The notes: generated by a model from the letters alone, not told the origin. 58,072 nucleotides of DNA from Gammaproteobacteria bacterium (GCA_030746435.1 JASLMV010000001.1:1-58072); one strand, 5' to 3'; shown: positions 1 through 9,895, numbered from the stretch's first letter. Program-made: numbers and translations.

Positions 1-13
1 CAGCCGCTAGTCG

Positions 14-3000
14 CTAGCCAACCCAGACACGGGCGTTACGGAACATCCTCATCCAGGGACCGTCTTCACCCCATTCAGGTGGATGCCATGAATGTTGCAC
101 GGTCCGGTGCACCCGCTCCGGGTGCGGCATAAAAATATTGACGCGGCCGTCTTCGCTGCACAGCCCCGCGATACCTTCGGGCGATCCGTTCGGGTTCGCG
201 GGATAGGAATCCGCGCTACGCCCCCTGCCGTCTACATACCGGATCGCGACTTGCCCTTTGGTGCGTACCTGGTCGATGTCCTCCGCCGCTGAAAATTCTG
301 CGCGGCCCTCGCCGTGGGAGGTCGCAACGGGCAACACCGATCCCTGCATACCGTTCAGGATGACTGACGGTGTCTTGAGCACCTCGACCAGACTCAGCCG
401 GGCCTCAAACTGTTCCGACAGGTTACGCACGAAGCGCGGCCAGTGAGCGGTGCCCTGAATAATCGACTGCAGCCCGGCCAGCATCTGGCAACCGTTACAT
501 ACCCCGAGCGTGAACGTGTCGCCGCGCTCGAACCACGCCTGGAACTGGTCGTGCGCGCGCGCGTGGAACAGTATCGATTTTGCCCAGCCGCCGCCTGCGC
601 CCAGTACGTCGCCGAAAGAAAAACCGCCGCACGCGATCAGTCCGCGAAATTCCTCCAGCGTTGTGCGCCCGGCAAGGATATCTGACATGTGCACATCGAC
701 GGGCGTAAACCCGGCGCGGCTAAACGCTGCCGCCATCTCCCGGTGGCTGTTTACGCCCTGCTCCCGGAGTATCGCGACCGGGGGCCGGGCACCAGTCGCG
801 ATCAACGGAGCCGCGATGTCTTCGTCCGGCGCAAAAGTCACGCGGGGACTCAGCCCCGGGTCATCGTCGTCGGCTATCGCATCGAACTGTTGCCGGGCGG
901 TTTCCGGATTGTCGCGTTCGGCCTGCATCCGGTAACTCACCTCGGCCCATGTCTGTTGCAGTTCTGCACGAGATTTCTCGAACACGGTCTTGCTGCCGTT
1001 TACTATGCGTATGCGCTGCTCGTTGTTCGGTGCACCGACCTTGCGCGTCACGGCCGCAAGATCGTGCTTGCCCAGAATTTCGTTTACTTCGGCAAGCTGT
1101 TCACCGGCAACCTGGATGACCGCACCAAGTTCCTCGCTGAACAACGGCATAAGCAAGTTGGTCAAGCCCTCTTCGAACTCGATGTCGACGCCGCCACGAC
1201 CCGCGAACGCCATTTCACAAACGGTGGCAAACAGACCGCCGTCGGAACGGTCGTGATAGGCGAGTAGCAGGCCCGCTGCATTCATCTCCTGAATTGCTGC
1301 AAAGAATCCGGCCAGCCGTACCGCACTTACGAGGTCAGGCGGCTCGCCACCCGGCTTTGCAAACGCCTGGGTCAGGCACGACGCGCCCAGTCGGTTACGT
1401 CCTTCACCGAGATCGATGAGCAACAACACTGAATCGTTATTGTTGTCGTTATCGGGTTGCAGAACGGGTGTCAGGGTGCGGCGCACGTCTGTGACCGGCG
1501 CGAAGCCCGAGACGATCAGTGACAGTGGCGCGTAAACCATTTTGTCACCGTCGGCATCATTCCAGCGTGTCTGCATTGAGAGTGAATCCTTGCCGACCGG
1601 GATCGCAATCCCCAGTTCGCGGCATAACTCGCTGCCGACCGCAGTCACGGTCTCAAACAATGCCTGGTGCTCGCCGGGGACCCCGCATGCGGCCATCCAG
1701 TTGGCCGACAAACGCACGTCGCCAAGCTTGCTTATGGCGGCAGCGGCGATGTTCGTGATCGTCTCGGCAACGGCGAGCCGCCCCGATGCGGCCGGGTTCA
1801 GCAGTGCGACCGGCGTGCGTTCGCCCATTGCCATCGCTTCACCCGCCACCGAGCTAAAACTGCGTACGGTTACGCCGACATCGCTGACCGGCACCTGCCA
1901 GGGCCCGACGAGCTGATCGCGGGCGACCATGCCACCCACCGTGCGATCGCCTATATGAATAAGGAAAGACTTATCGGCAACCGTCGGGAAGCGCAGCACG
2001 CGCTCGCACGCATCCTCAACATTTATACCGGCCAGCTCTGCCGGCGGCACCGTGCGCTCAACCGAACTCACCTCGATGCGGGTTTGCGGCGGCTTGCCGA
2101 GCAGAACCTGCATATCCATATCGACAGGTGTTTCGCCGGTCCGCGAATCGTTCACCCGGAGCCGCCCGTCATTATCCATTGCACCGATCACGGCGAATGG
2201 ACAACGCTCCTGCTCGCAGATCGCGGCAAAAATTTCCAGGTGTTCGGGCGCGAGTGCGATAACGTAACGCTCCTGTGCTTCGTTGCACCAGATTTCCAGC
2301 GGCGACATGCCCGGCTCGGCATTGGGTATGTCACGCAGTTCGATGGCGGCACCGCGGCTGCTGTGGTCGACGAGTTCCGGCACGGCGTTCGACAGGCCGC
2401 CCGCACCCACGTCATGAATAATGATGATCGGGTTCTGTTTGTCGCCGGTCGCGCCGCGCTCCCAGCAGGCATCGATTACCTGCTGCGCCCGCCGTTCCAT
2501 TTCCGGGTTGTCACGCTGGACGGATGCGTAATCCAGGTCCTCGTGACTCGCGCCGCTGCCCAGGGACGAGGCGGCACCGCCGCCCAGACCGATGAGCATG
2601 GCCGGTCCGCCGAGCACAACGATCAGCGAGCCGGCCGGAACCTCCGGCTTCTCGACGTCGTCGGCCCGGATGTTACCCATACCGCCCGCGATCATGATGG
2701 GCTTGTGATAACCGGCCGCATTAAGCGCGCTGTCCGGGTCGCGTTGCTCGAAGGTGCGGAAGTAGCCGAGTATATTCGGCCGGCCAAACTCATTATTAAA
2801 GGCAGCCCCGCCGATAGGCCCTTCCAGCATTATTTGGCGGGCGCTGGCAATACGCCCCGGTTTACCGATCGTCGTTTCCCAGGGCTGCGGGAAATCCGGT
2901 ATCCGTAAATGCGACACCGAAAACCCGGTCAGGCCGGCCTTGGGACTCGCCCCCCGGCCGGTTGCCCCTTCGTCACGGATTTCACCGCCCGATCCCGTCG

Positions 3001-3931
3001 ATGCGCCCGGATAAGGTGAAATCGCGGTCGGATGGTTATGCGTTTCCACCTTCATCAGGACATGGATGTCTTCGTCCACGTAACCGTACTCGCGGGTACC
3101 GGCATCGACGATAAGCCTTGCTCCCGGACCACCCTCCATAACCGCCGAGTTATCCGAGTAGGCCGACAACACGCCCTCGGGGCTGGCGGCAAAGGTCGAG
3201 CGGATCATGCCGAACAGGCTGTCCGGCATCGTCGCGCCATCGATACTCCAGGTCGCGTTGAATATTTTATGCCGACAGTGCTCCGAGTTCGCCTGCGCAA
3301 ACATCATGAGTTCCGCATCGGACGGATCGCGCCCGGCCGTCGTGAAGACCTCGAACAGGTAATCGATCTCGTCTTCCGACAACGCCAGCCCGAGCCCGGT
3401 ATTTGCCGCCTCGAGGGCAGCGCGGCCGCCGCCGGAAACCGGCACATGCGCCAGCACACCCGGTTCATGGCTGGCAAACAGTACGCCGCAATCGGCATCG
3501 CCGGGCAATACGGTTTCGGTCATGCGGTCATGTATGCAACTACCGAGTGCCGCCAGTTGCTCGCCACTAAGTTCGGCAGATGTTTTAAACGAATAGCTGA
3601 CGCCGCGCTCTATACGGCGCACGGCTGCAAGCTTGCAGTTACGCGCAATATCGGTGGCCTTGCTCGACCAGGGGGACACGGTGCCCAGCCGCGGCACAAC
3701 CAGGAAGGAGTGGCCGGATACCTTGTAGTCCGACCAGGCGGGTCCGTAGGAAAGCAGTTCATCGAGCAGTCCGCGTTCGTCCGGCGTGAGCTCCCGCTCG
3801 AGGTCGACAAGGTGCTCGTAATGCGCACCTGCATCTTCTATCCCGGGCACCGCCTGGGCCAGTTGCTCGAGCAACTTGTTGTGGCGAAAAGCAGAAAGCG
3901 CCGGCGGTCCGGGTAAGCGCAGGATTGGCAT
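14..3931 (-). CDS. purL: Phosphoribosylformylglycinamidine synthase (FGAM synthetase), large single-chain form
   Basis: This enzyme catalyses the fourth step of purine synthesis in the cytoplasm: FGAR plus glutamine plus ATP gives FGAM. At 1305 residues it is the long enterobacterial form that fuses synthetase and glutaminase. The N-terminal PurS-like and linker part is followed by two AIR-synthase-like halves, with the motif [12 protein letters not shown] in the first half (near residue 295). The C-terminal class I glutaminase carries GVCNGCQM (nucleophile Cys), HGEGRAEF and the PHPERVHR His/Glu pair. The ATG at 3931 gives the usual N-terminus ([13 protein letters not shown]). The stop lies at the window edge, but the protein is complete, ending in RNARVWVG. 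In Escherichia purL is divergent from and adjacent to mltF; here mltF is about 6 kb away with other genes between. Confidence 0.97.
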   Translation of the reverse strand: MPILRLPGPPALSAFRHNKLLEQLAQAVPGIEDAGAHYEHLVDLERELTPDERGLLDELLSYGPAWSDYKVSGHSFLVVPRLGTVSPWSSKATDIARNCKLAAVRRIERGVSYSFKTSAELSGEQLAALGSCIHDRMTETVLPGDADCGVLFASHEPGVLAHVPVSGGGRAALEAANTGLGLALSEDEIDYLFEVFTTAGRDPSDAELMMFAQANSEHCRHKIFNATWSIDGATMPDSLFGMIRSTFAASPEGVLSAYSDNSAVMEGGPGARLIVDAGTREYGYVDEDIHVLMKVETHNHPTAISPYPGASTGSGGEIRDEGATGRGASPKAGLTGFSVSHLRIPDFPQPWETTIGKPGRIASARQIMLEGPIGGAAFNNEFGRPNILGYFRTFEQRDPDSALNAAGYHKPIMIAGGMGNIRADDVEKPEVPAGSLIVVLGGPAMLIGLGGGAASSLGSGASHEDLDYASVQRDNPEMERRAQQVIDACWERGATGDKQNPIIIIHDVGAGGLSNAVPELVDHSSRGAAIELRDIPNAEPGMSPLEIWCNEAQERYVIALAPEHLEIFAAICEQERCPFAVIGAMDNDGRLRVNDSRTGETPVDMDMQVLLGKPPQTRIEVSSVERTVPPAELAGINVEDACERVLRFPTVADKSFLIHIGDRTVGGMVARDQLVGPWQVPVSDVGVTVRSFSSVAGEAMAMGERTPVALLNPAASGRLAVAETITNIAAAAISKLGDVRLSANWMAACGVPGEHQALFETVTAVGSELCRELGIAIPVGKDSLSMQTRWNDADGDKMVYAPLSLIVSGFAPVTDVRRTLTPVLQPDNDNNNDSVLLLIDLGEGRNRLGASCLTQAFAKPGGEPPDLVSAVRLAGFFAAIQEMNAAGLLLAYHDRSDGGLFATVCEMAFAGRGGVDIEFEEGLTNLLMPLFSEELGAVIQVAGEQLAEVNEILGKHDLAAVTRKVGAPNNEQRIRIVNGSKTVFEKSRAELQQTWAEVSYRMQAERDNPETARQQFDAIADDDDPGLSPRVTFAPDEDIAAPLIATGARPPVAILREQGVNSHREMAAAFSRAGFTPVDVHMSDILAGRTTLEEFRGLIACGGFSFGDVLGAGGGWAKSILFHARAHDQFQAWFERGDTFTLGVCNGCQMLAGLQSIIQGTAHWPRFVRNLSEQFEARLSLVEVLKTPSVILNGMQGSVLPVATSHGEGRAEFSAAEDIDQVRTKGQVAIRYVDGRGRSADSYPANPNGSPEGIAGLCSEDGRVNIFMPHPERVHRTVQHSWHPPEWGEDGPWMRMFRNARVWVG

Positions 3932-4009
3932 CTTGGGTGGAAACGTCCCGGTCTGGATCTATCGGTTAAAACTCAGGTTAATAACTGGAACTTAAGCTGG
4001 CGACAAGTA

Positions 4010-4360
4010 TCAACTGTCGCTGCCGGAACTGCCACCCTTTCCACCGGGTGTGTAAACCGGCATCGGAAACTGCGAGACATTATCGCCGTCGAAATTGCTG
4101 ATCTTGCTCGCGCCCTGCTTCTCTACTTCATCGATTCGCACGATGGCATGCATGGGAATATAGGTCCGGGTTACCGTGTCGAATTCCGATTTCAGGCGCT
4201 CCTCCGCCGGGTCGACAACGACAGTGGTCCGTTCACCGAAAACCAGCTTTTCCACCTCGACGAACCCGAACAATGAGCCCTGGCTGATGCTGCGGGCATA
4301 GATCTCGTAGATCTTGCCTTGGTTCATGAAAATGACCTTATATAAATGACTTGCAGGCAT
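4010..4360 (-). CDS. DUF1820 family protein
   Basis: A 116-residue protein whose core (HLYKVIFMNQGKIYEIYARS, then GFVEVEKLVF, and later IPMHAIVRIDEVEKQG) matches the DUF1820 family of small cytoplasmic gammaproteobacterial proteins. Its function is not known. I chose the ATG at 4360 because the conserved region begins directly after it and a purine-rich AGGGAAGGG precedes it; the upstream extension to 4432 is rich in Gly/Arg and looks untranslated. The C-terminus ends in a Gly/Ser tail. It is on the same strand as purL, 78 bp upstream of it, so co-transcription is possible. Confidence 0.8.
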   Translation of the reverse strand: MPASHLYKVIFMNQGKIYEIYARSISQGSLFGFVEVEKLVFGERTTVVVDPAEERLKSEFDTVTRTYIPMHAIVRIDEVEKQGASKISNFDGDNVSQFPMPVYTPGGKGGSSGSDS

Positions 4361-4595
4361 ACCCTTCCCTAGCCGTGATCCCCGTGAGCAAAAAGCTCCG
4401 GGCAACCCTTCTGCGGTATGCCCGGAACGCACCGGTAATTAAGTTAAATCAGCTCCCCGCTGGCGGGGGTGGGCGCGGATTATAACCTAGCCGCAGCGCC
4501 GAATTCAGTGCCAACCACGGACTTCCGACCGCCGCCAAACTGTGATGCATGCAACAGAATACAGAGCGAATCTGGCTCATCATCCTTGCTGGGCA

Positions 4596-4618
4596 CCCCT
4601 GTCTCTTTAAGGCAGGGG
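4596..4618. other. Hairpin in the leader of the FHA gene
   Basis: CCCCTG at 4596-4601 pairs with CAGGGG at 4613-4618, extended by a G-T, a C-G and a T-A pair around a five-base CTTTA loop. It lies in the 283 bp divergent gap between the DUF1820 gene and the FHA gene and ends about 15 bases before the Shine-Dalgarno AGGA of the latter. No T run follows, so it is not a typical terminator. A leader structure is possible but unproven. Confidence 0.4.
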
Positions 4619-4643
4619 AACATTATTGGGCGCAGGAAAGCAT

Positions 4644-5651
4644 ATGCCGCTTCGAATGCAAGTAGTCAGCGCGCACCGCGAATCCATGGGCGGTTCCTAT
4701 GTACAGGAATTTGCAGCCTGTGGTGGCACGATAGGCCGCAGCCTGGAGTGCGACTGGCCCCTGCCAGACTCAAAACGCTACATTTCGTCCAAGCACGCGA
4801 TGATCGATTACCAGGGCGGGGCCTATTACCTGCTAGACCTGAGCCGAAACGGCGTTTACGTAAACGGCTCCGATGTGCCGGTCGGCAAGGGTAACCCGCA
4901 GCGCCTATTCGATGGCGACACTTTCCGGCTTGGTGAGTTCGAGATTAAGGTCGCGATCGTCGAAGATGATTCGGAAGGCGACGACGATGGAATGCGCGAC
5001 TCGGTTGTGCGGGCCCAGCTTGTGCCGGAAGACGAGTCGATGGAAGTGGCCATGCTGCCGGCCGATCAGATCAACGAAAGCATCCAGATGGATGCGCTGC
5101 TCAAACCCGGGGGCACATCTGACGAACTCAGCTGCCTGAGTGAAATGCCGATCGACCCGGAGGCTCTGGAGCAGCTCAGGAAAAACCATGAACTTATGCA
5201 GGCACTGGCCGATGAATTCCTCGGCGCGGCCGGTCTGGACCCCCAGAACTTCAACGGGATCGACCCACGTCAACTGCTGCAGAATGCAGCCCTCGTGCTC
5301 AGTGAATTCGTCGAAGCCACGCATGCCATGCTGGTTTCCAAGGACCGGATCAGCAGCCAGCTCAAGCTCACGAGCAGCGGACCGGAAGGGACCACTAATC
5401 CGCTCCGCTCGGCTGACGGTATCGACAGCGCTCTGCGCCTGCTGCTGGGAACCAGCAATGATGTGAACGTCTGCGGAACGGAAGCGGTCGAAGCCGCTTT
5501 CAAAGAGCTGCTCAGCCATCAGAAAGCAATGGTTACGGCAATGAAGTCCGCCCTGGCCGAGGATAATCTGGCCGACTCGGGGCCCGACGACTTGCCGGAA
5601 CGCTTCGACGCGGAATTCGCGCGCACCTACGAGCTTGAAACCACCGATTGA
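4644..5651 (+). CDS. FHA-domain protein with type VI secretion TagH-type C-terminal domain (orphan)
   Basis: A 335-residue cytoplasmic protein. Residues about 8-105 form a forkhead-associated domain that binds phosphothreonine: GRS at 31-33, SSKHA at 48-52, LSRNGVYVNG at 66-75 and GDTFRLGEFEI at 91-101. An acidic linker follows. Residues about 175-315 resemble the C-terminal domain of T6SS FHA proteins (KDRISSQLKL, NPLRSADGIDSALRLLLG, AFKELLSHQKAMVTAMKSAL). The ATG at 4644 is preferred to an upstream TTG at 4626 because AGGA lies six bases before it. In T6SS loci this protein senses phosphorylation by a PpkA kinase. No other T6SS gene, kinase or phosphatase is present here, so its role is open. 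Gene neighbours are DUF1820 (divergent) and feoA downstream. Confidence 0.8.
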   Translation: MPLRMQVVSAHRESMGGSYVQEFAACGGTIGRSLECDWPLPDSKRYISSKHAMIDYQGGAYYLLDLSRNGVYVNGSDVPVGKGNPQRLFDGDTFRLGEFEIKVAIVEDDSEGDDDGMRDSVVRAQLVPEDESMEVAMLPADQINESIQMDALLKPGGTSDELSCLSEMPIDPEALEQLRKNHELMQALADEFLGAAGLDPQNFNGIDPRQLLQNAALVLSEFVEATHAMLVSKDRISSQLKLTSSGPEGTTNPLRSADGIDSALRLLLGTSNDVNVCGTEAVEAAFKELLSHQKAMVTAMKSALAEDNLADSGPDDLPERFDAEFARTYELETTD

Positions 5652-5736
5652 CCTTTAGGTTAATCCTAGTAAAACAGTGGCTTAAGGATGGTATTTGAAC
5701 CATATTTCAGACTATATATCCGTACTAATCCTAAGT

Positions 5737-5755
5737 GACAATGATTCTCATTTAC
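5737..5755 (+). promoter_or_regulatory. Fur box upstream of feoA
   Basis: GACAATGATTCTCATTTAC matches the 19-bp Fur consensus (GATAATGATAATCATTATC) at 14 of 19 positions, including the central ATGA and TCAT blocks. It lies within a larger inverted repeat beginning CTAAG (5731) and ending CTTAG (5760), 38 bp before the feoA start. Ferrous-iron uptake operons are classic Fur targets, so repression by Fe2+-Fur is expected. Confidence 0.8.
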
Positions 5756-5793
5756 CTTAGAATCGCTGCCCGTTTATTGGTAGCAGTGCGTCC

Positions 5794-6024
5794 ATGACCC
5801 TCGATCAACTTAAACCCGGCCAGTGCGGCACCATCACCGCGGTGGCAGACGACGGCCCGCTGGCTCAGCGGCTGATGACACTCGGACTTCTCGAAGGCAC
5901 CCCTGTCGCGATGCTGCGCAGGGCGCTGGGCGGTGACCCGCTCGAAATCAACGTCATGGGTTATGCATTATCGCTCCGCCGGAATGAAGCGCAGCAGATT
6001 GAGATTGAGCCAGACCGGGCGTAG
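5794..6024 (+). CDS. feoA: Ferrous iron transport protein A
   Basis: A 76-residue SH3-like protein of the FeoA family (MTLDQLKPGQCGTITAV, LAQRLMTLGLLEGTPVAML, GDPLEINVMGYALSLRRNEA). FeoA is a small cytoplasmic partner of the FeoB iron permease. The length and the leucine-rich, glycine-turn pattern are typical. It is the first gene of the operon, directly behind the Fur box, and its stop lies only 9 bp before the feoB start. Confidence 0.95.
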   Translation: MTLDQLKPGQCGTITAVADDGPLAQRLMTLGLLEGTPVAMLRRALGGDPLEINVMGYALSLRRNEAQQIEIEPDRA

Positions 6025-6033
6025 GTTAACGAT

Positions 6034-8199
6034 ATGCCTGATTCCATGGCCGGACTGTCGGACGACACTTCCATAGCCGTCGTCGGCAACCCGAATACCG
6101 GCAAAAGTACACTCTTTAACAACCTGACGGGTTTGCGCCAGAAGACCGCAAACTATCCGGGCGTTACCGTCGAGCGTCGCACGGGTGTGTTCCGTTTACC
6201 CGAAGGCGAAGTCACGCTGATCGATCTGCCGGGTGCGTATTCGCTGGCGGCGCATTCTCCCGACGAACTGATCGCCACCGACGTGTTGCTCGGCAGGATC
6301 GCTGACCTGCCCCTCCCCCGTGCCGTTCTCATCGTTGTCGATGCCACGAACCTGCGCCGCAACCTGTTCATGACCACCCAGATCCTCGAGATGGGCCTGC
6401 CCGTCGTGATCGCGCTCAACATGATTGACCTTGCAGAGAAACGCGGGATAAGTATCGACGCCGGGAAACTTTCGGAACGCCTGAACGCAACCGTCGTACC
6501 GGTTGTGGCGGGCAGTAACGAAGGCTCCGCGGCGCTGAGTGAAGCGCTGCAGAAAGCGATCAATGAAACGCCTGCGGAACGGCCGCCTTTATTGCCGGAA
6601 CTGCGCGCAGCTGCGCAGGAGCTTGCGGACGACCTCGGCAAACTCGGTGCGAAACCGGCGCTACTGGATGCAGAACGCGCCATCGTCGATGCGGGCGGTA
6701 CCGCCGAAGAACGCCTGGCAGAGCTTGCCGGAGACCGCACCGAAACGCTGCTGGGCGATATACGGAAAAGGCTCAACCCGGAGGGAAGCGTGGCCGCACT
6801 CGAAGCCCGCACCCGCTATGCATGGATCGACTCGGTCGTGCGGGATGTCGAGAGCCGGGTCGACCGGAAGCGCACCGTTGTAGATTTCATCGATAAGGCC
6901 ACCAGCCACCCGCTGATCGGCGCAATACTCTTTTTCGTAATTATGGCAACGGTTTTCCAGGCCGTATTTTCCTGGGCCGGGCCGATCATGGACATGATCG
7001 ACGATACGGCGGCAGCGCTTGGCGACCTGGTCAACGCCAACCTGCCGGAGGGCGCGATCGCAAGCCTGATCGTCGACGGTGTGATCGCGGGCGTCGGTAG
7101 CGTCATAATTTTCCTGCCGCAGATACTTATATTATTTGCGTTCATTATTTTTCTCGAAGACTCCGGCTACATGGCCCGGGCCGCGTTCCTGATGGACCGG
7201 CTAATGCGCGCATGCGGATTGTCCGGCCAGTCGTTCATCCCGATGTTGTCGAGCTTCGCGTGCGCCGTCCCGGGGATCATGGCAACCCGGGTAATCCCCA
7301 ATCCACGCGACCGGCTCTGCACCATGCTCGCGGCCCCGTTCATGACCTGCTCGGCCCGATTGCCCGTCTACGCACTGCTGATCGCGGCATTTATCCCCGA
7401 TGCCAAGTACGGTTTCTTAAACCTGCAGGGCCTGGTGCTCTTCGGGCTGTACATGCTCGGTATTCTTGGCGGCATCTTTACTGCATGGATGATGAAGCGT
7501 TTTGCGCTGAAGGGACCAACGCCGCCTTTTCTGATCGAGATACCGCCGTATCGCCTGCCCAACCTGAAATCGATGAGCATCCGGCTGCTCGACCGGGGGC
7601 GGATCTTCCTGTACCGGGCCGGCACCATCATCTTCACCGTCGCGGTCGTGATCTGGGCACTTGTGTATTTTCCGCGCCCCGCCGAGTTGCTGGACGGCTA
7701 CGAGGTACAGCGCACTGAAGCGATGGCGCAGTTCGAGGGCGCGGCGCTGGAAGAACGTATAGCCGTGATCGACAACCGGGAAGCCGCCGCGCTGCTGGAA
7801 AACAGCTACCTGGGCCGCGCCGGTCAGACCGTGCAGCCAATATTCGCGCCCCTGGGCTGGGACTGGAAAGTAACGGCCGGCGTTATCGCCAGTTTCCCCG
7901 CACGCGAAGTTGTCGTCGCGGTGCTCGGGACGATTTATGCAGTAGGCGACGAGGTCAATGAAACGGACACCCGTCTTTTGAACCGGCTGCAGAATGCGAC
8001 CCGCCCCGATGGCACGCCCGTGTTCACCGCCGGCATGGCCATAGGTATCATGATTTTCTTCGCCTTCTGCCTGCAGTGCATGGCGACCGTCGCCATCATG
8101 CGCCGGGAAACAAACACCTGGAGATGGCCGATCTCGGCCTGGTTCTACATGACCGGCCTGGGCTATCTCGGCGCCCTGCTCGCCTATCAACTTATATAA
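6034..8199 (+). CDS. feoB: Ferrous iron transport protein B (Fe2+ permease with GTPase domain)
   Basis: A 721-residue inner-membrane Fe2+ transporter. The N-terminal G domain has GNPNTGKST (18-26, P-loop), DLPGAYSLAAH (G3) and NMID (G4). A helical GDI-like region follows, then the membrane part from about residue 290 with two Gate motifs (GYMARAAFLMDR...SFIPMLSSFACAVPGIMATR and SFPAREVVVAVLGTIY). The size is slightly below the roughly 770 residues of the Escherichia protein. It is translationally close to feoA (9 bp) and to the Cys-rich small gene 6 bp downstream, so the three form one operon under the Fur box. Confidence 0.97.
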   Translation: MPDSMAGLSDDTSIAVVGNPNTGKSTLFNNLTGLRQKTANYPGVTVERRTGVFRLPEGEVTLIDLPGAYSLAAHSPDELIATDVLLGRIADLPLPRAVLIVVDATNLRRNLFMTTQILEMGLPVVIALNMIDLAEKRGISIDAGKLSERLNATVVPVVAGSNEGSAALSEALQKAINETPAERPPLLPELRAAAQELADDLGKLGAKPALLDAERAIVDAGGTAEERLAELAGDRTETLLGDIRKRLNPEGSVAALEARTRYAWIDSVVRDVESRVDRKRTVVDFIDKATSHPLIGAILFFVIMATVFQAVFSWAGPIMDMIDDTAAALGDLVNANLPEGAIASLIVDGVIAGVGSVIIFLPQILILFAFIIFLEDSGYMARAAFLMDRLMRACGLSGQSFIPMLSSFACAVPGIMATRVIPNPRDRLCTMLAAPFMTCSARLPVYALLIAAFIPDAKYGFLNLQGLVLFGLYMLGILGGIFTAWMMKRFALKGPTPPFLIEIPPYRLPNLKSMSIRLLDRGRIFLYRAGTIIFTVAVVIWALVYFPRPAELLDGYEVQRTEAMAQFEGAALEERIAVIDNREAAALLENSYLGRAGQTVQPIFAPLGWDWKVTAGVIASFPAREVVVAVLGTIYAVGDEVNETDTRLLNRLQNATRPDGTPVFTAGMAIGIMIFFAFCLQCMATVAIMRRETNTWRWPISAWFYMTGLGYLGALLAYQLI

Positions 8200-8205
8200 A
8201 AGACT

Positions 8206-8391
8206 ATGGACGACACTCTGCAACAAATAATCGCGCTGCTAATCGTCGTGGTTATAGTCGCGTTCGAACTCGTCAGGCGTGCCCGCAAAAAGAAAAGTGG
8301 CAAAGTCGGCTGTGACAGTTGCGATACCGGTGATTTGGGCGCCGATGAACAGGGCGAGGCGCCGGTGAAGTTCTATAAGAAGAATAGTTAG
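8206..8391 (+). CDS. FeoB-associated Cys-rich membrane protein
   Basis: A 61-residue protein with one N-terminal membrane helix (about residues 8-24, IIALLIVVVIVAFELV), a basic RRARKKKSGK stretch that predicts a cytoplasmic C-terminus, and the cysteine pair GCDSC at 35-39. Small single-pass proteins of this design commonly follow feoB in place of feoC. A role in regulating or assembling FeoB is inferred from position. It starts 6 bp after feoB and ends 20 bp before a terminator. Confidence 0.75.
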   Translation: MDDTLQQIIALLIVVVIVAFELVRRARKKKSGKVGCDSCDTGDLGADEQGEAPVKFYKKNS

Positions 8392-8411
8392 CAGTTCCTA
8401 GGCCGAAAAGA

Positions 8412-8439
8412 AATGCGCTCCTGAAAGGAGCACATTTTT
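8412..8439 (+). terminator. Rho-independent terminator of the feo operon
   Basis: GCTCC (8417-8421) and GGAGC (8427-8431) pair around TGAAA; flanking AATG and CATT extend the stem across a C/A mismatch. A run of five T follows. It sits 20 bp past the last feo gene and before tRNA-Ser. Confidence 0.85.
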
Positions 8440-8475
8440 ATCTACATAGTCGGGGCCGTATAATGCCGCCTCTTC

Positions 8476-8608
<133 letters not shown>

Positions 8609-8615
8609 CAGTGGG

Positions 8616-8921
8616 AGGGTGCCCGGTGAGAACCCATTGTTCGACCAATGTCGGGCAGGTGGTTCGCGGTGAGCGAAACGCATGGCGGACGTTAGGACCG
8701 CGAACGCCAGAGGCGTGAAGCGACCCCGCAGGGGCAACCGAGTGTTAACGAGGGAGTCAATCCCACCCTCTCCGCCACTAACGACACAGGGCTGCCAAAG
8801 GCAGTCCTTTTTCGTTAGTAGTGTGCAGGGTGCCCGGTGAGAACCCATCGTTCGATGAAGGTGCCGCTTCGCGGCTATTCGATCGGCGTGTCCGAATACA
8901 CGCAAATTCCCCTCTCCGCCA
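8616..8921 (+). repeat. tRNA-Ser 3'-end copies in roughly 211-bp units
   Basis: The last 19 bases of tRNA-Ser (AATCCCACCCTCTCCGCCA) recur exactly at 8759-8777, 212 bp after the tRNA end. The last 12 recur at 8910-8921. The 22-base stretch at 8616-8637, which begins AGGGTGCCCGGTGAGAAC, recurs at 8827-8848 (211 bp apart). The second copy is again followed at once by a terminator-like hairpin: CTGCC/GGCAG at 8792-8804, with outer arms ACTAACGA (8777-8784) and TCGTTAGT (8812-8819). This resembles the rtT repeats behind Escherichia tyrT, which also duplicate about 19 bases of a tRNA 3' end. It occupies most of the 470 bp gap between tRNA-Ser and the next gene; no credible protein gene is present. 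Confidence 0.8.
8863..8909 (+). repeat. Dispersed two-hairpin element, copy 1
   Basis: A first hairpin, GCCGCTTCGCGGC (8863-8875), a short AT-richer spacer, then a second hairpin, GCGTGTCCGAATACACGC (8886-8903), and AAATTC. The second hairpin occurs again at 41214-41231 (opposite strand) and 52540-52557, each time beside a first hairpin of different sequence but the same fold. Confidence 0.75.
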
Positions 8922-9035
8922 CTTTTGCTTAGCTCGCCACTCCACCCCTCGGACATCTCATGCGCTACCCTCGCCCGTTAGTTGCCCACCCGCCATCATT
9001 CCGCCTCCTGAAACCAAACCCGGGCATTTGCACTC

Positions 9036-9632
9036 ATGAACGAAACCGCTGCCGCCGTCGCTACAGGATTTAGCAAAGACAAGGTCATCCGCTACAGCCT
9101 GTTCGTTATATTTATGGTGCTTTACACGTTGCCTATACCCATCCCGGCGCTCGGTTGGGACGGGCTGACGGTGATGCCGATACCCGGGCTCGACGGTTAC
9201 CTGTTTCTGCTTGTCGTACACGAGTTCTCGGGCTTCATGTTTTTCGGACATACCCTGTTCAGCAACATCTGGGCCATGCGTGTACGTAACATCGGCGATC
9301 ACAAAACAGGTGTCATGGCCCGCGCCATGCTGCGGGTTATGGCGATGAGCATTACCGCGCCGACCTCGATCATTACGCCGCTGGCAGGACTGATGCTGGT
9401 CAACAAGTATTTTGGCGGAATGGCAAACTCGCCCTGGGCGCTGCACGCTTACGTCGCGTTCTGGATCATGGCAGCGCTGCAACTCGTACCTGACCTTATT
9501 CGTTACGCGGTGGACACCCACAAGGCAGACCCCAAGCGGGACGTGAAGCAGGCTGCGATCCGGGGCATCGGATCGACCTTCCTGACCTTCTACATCATCT
9601 GGTGCATGGTGACGAAGACCACCGCATTCTGA
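9036..9632 (+). CDS. DUF2269-like integral membrane protein
   Basis: A 198-residue protein with about four or five membrane helices (near residues 18-38, 52-72, 98-130, 140-160 and 175-195). The motif VHEFSGFMFFGHTLFSNIWAMR resembles the conserved N-terminal His/Gly helix of the DUF2269 family. Function is unknown. No strong Shine-Dalgarno sequence is seen before the ATG at 9036. It stands alone between the tRNA-Ser repeats and mltF. The assignment to DUF2269 rests on pattern similarity only. Confidence 0.6.
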   Translation: MNETAAAVATGFSKDKVIRYSLFVIFMVLYTLPIPIPALGWDGLTVMPIPGLDGYLFLLVVHEFSGFMFFGHTLFSNIWAMRVRNIGDHKTGVMARAMLRVMAMSITAPTSIITPLAGLMLVNKYFGGMANSPWALHAYVAFWIMAALQLVPDLIRYAVDTHKADPKRDVKQAAIRGIGSTFLTFYIIWCMVTKTTAF

Positions 9633-9895
9633 TTTTGCGGTCGAAAAACTTTTTTCAGTGCATTTTCGCGACATCCTTAAATCTGAAAAGGATGCCGCAA
9701 CAAATTTCCATATTAAGTAAAATCCAAAAAATAAGTGCCTGTTTTATAAGCTCTTTACCATAAAAATAAACCCGTTTTAACCCTCCCCGGACGTGGTTCC
9801 GGGCGCCATCTACGTGTAACCTTTGCGTCACCACAACAAAGACAACGCCGTGCGTCCGGTGCGCACCAGGGTAAACGGGCAGCGGCATAGTCAAT

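Noticed and set aside
1667-2908. A 413-codon plus-strand open frame antisense to purL, with other long ones at 689-1267 and 3032-3916
   Set aside because: They are opposite a complete purL, rich in Arg/His/Gly as expected for the complement of a GC-rich gene, and show no recognisable domain.
4905-5519. A 204-codon minus-strand frame inside the FHA gene
   Set aside because: Shadow of the FHA gene; no motif, no Shine-Dalgarno sequence.
4644-8391. A type VI secretion locus
   Set aside because: Only the FHA protein is of T6SS type; no sheath, Hcp, VgrG, ClpV or TssJKLM gene is found.
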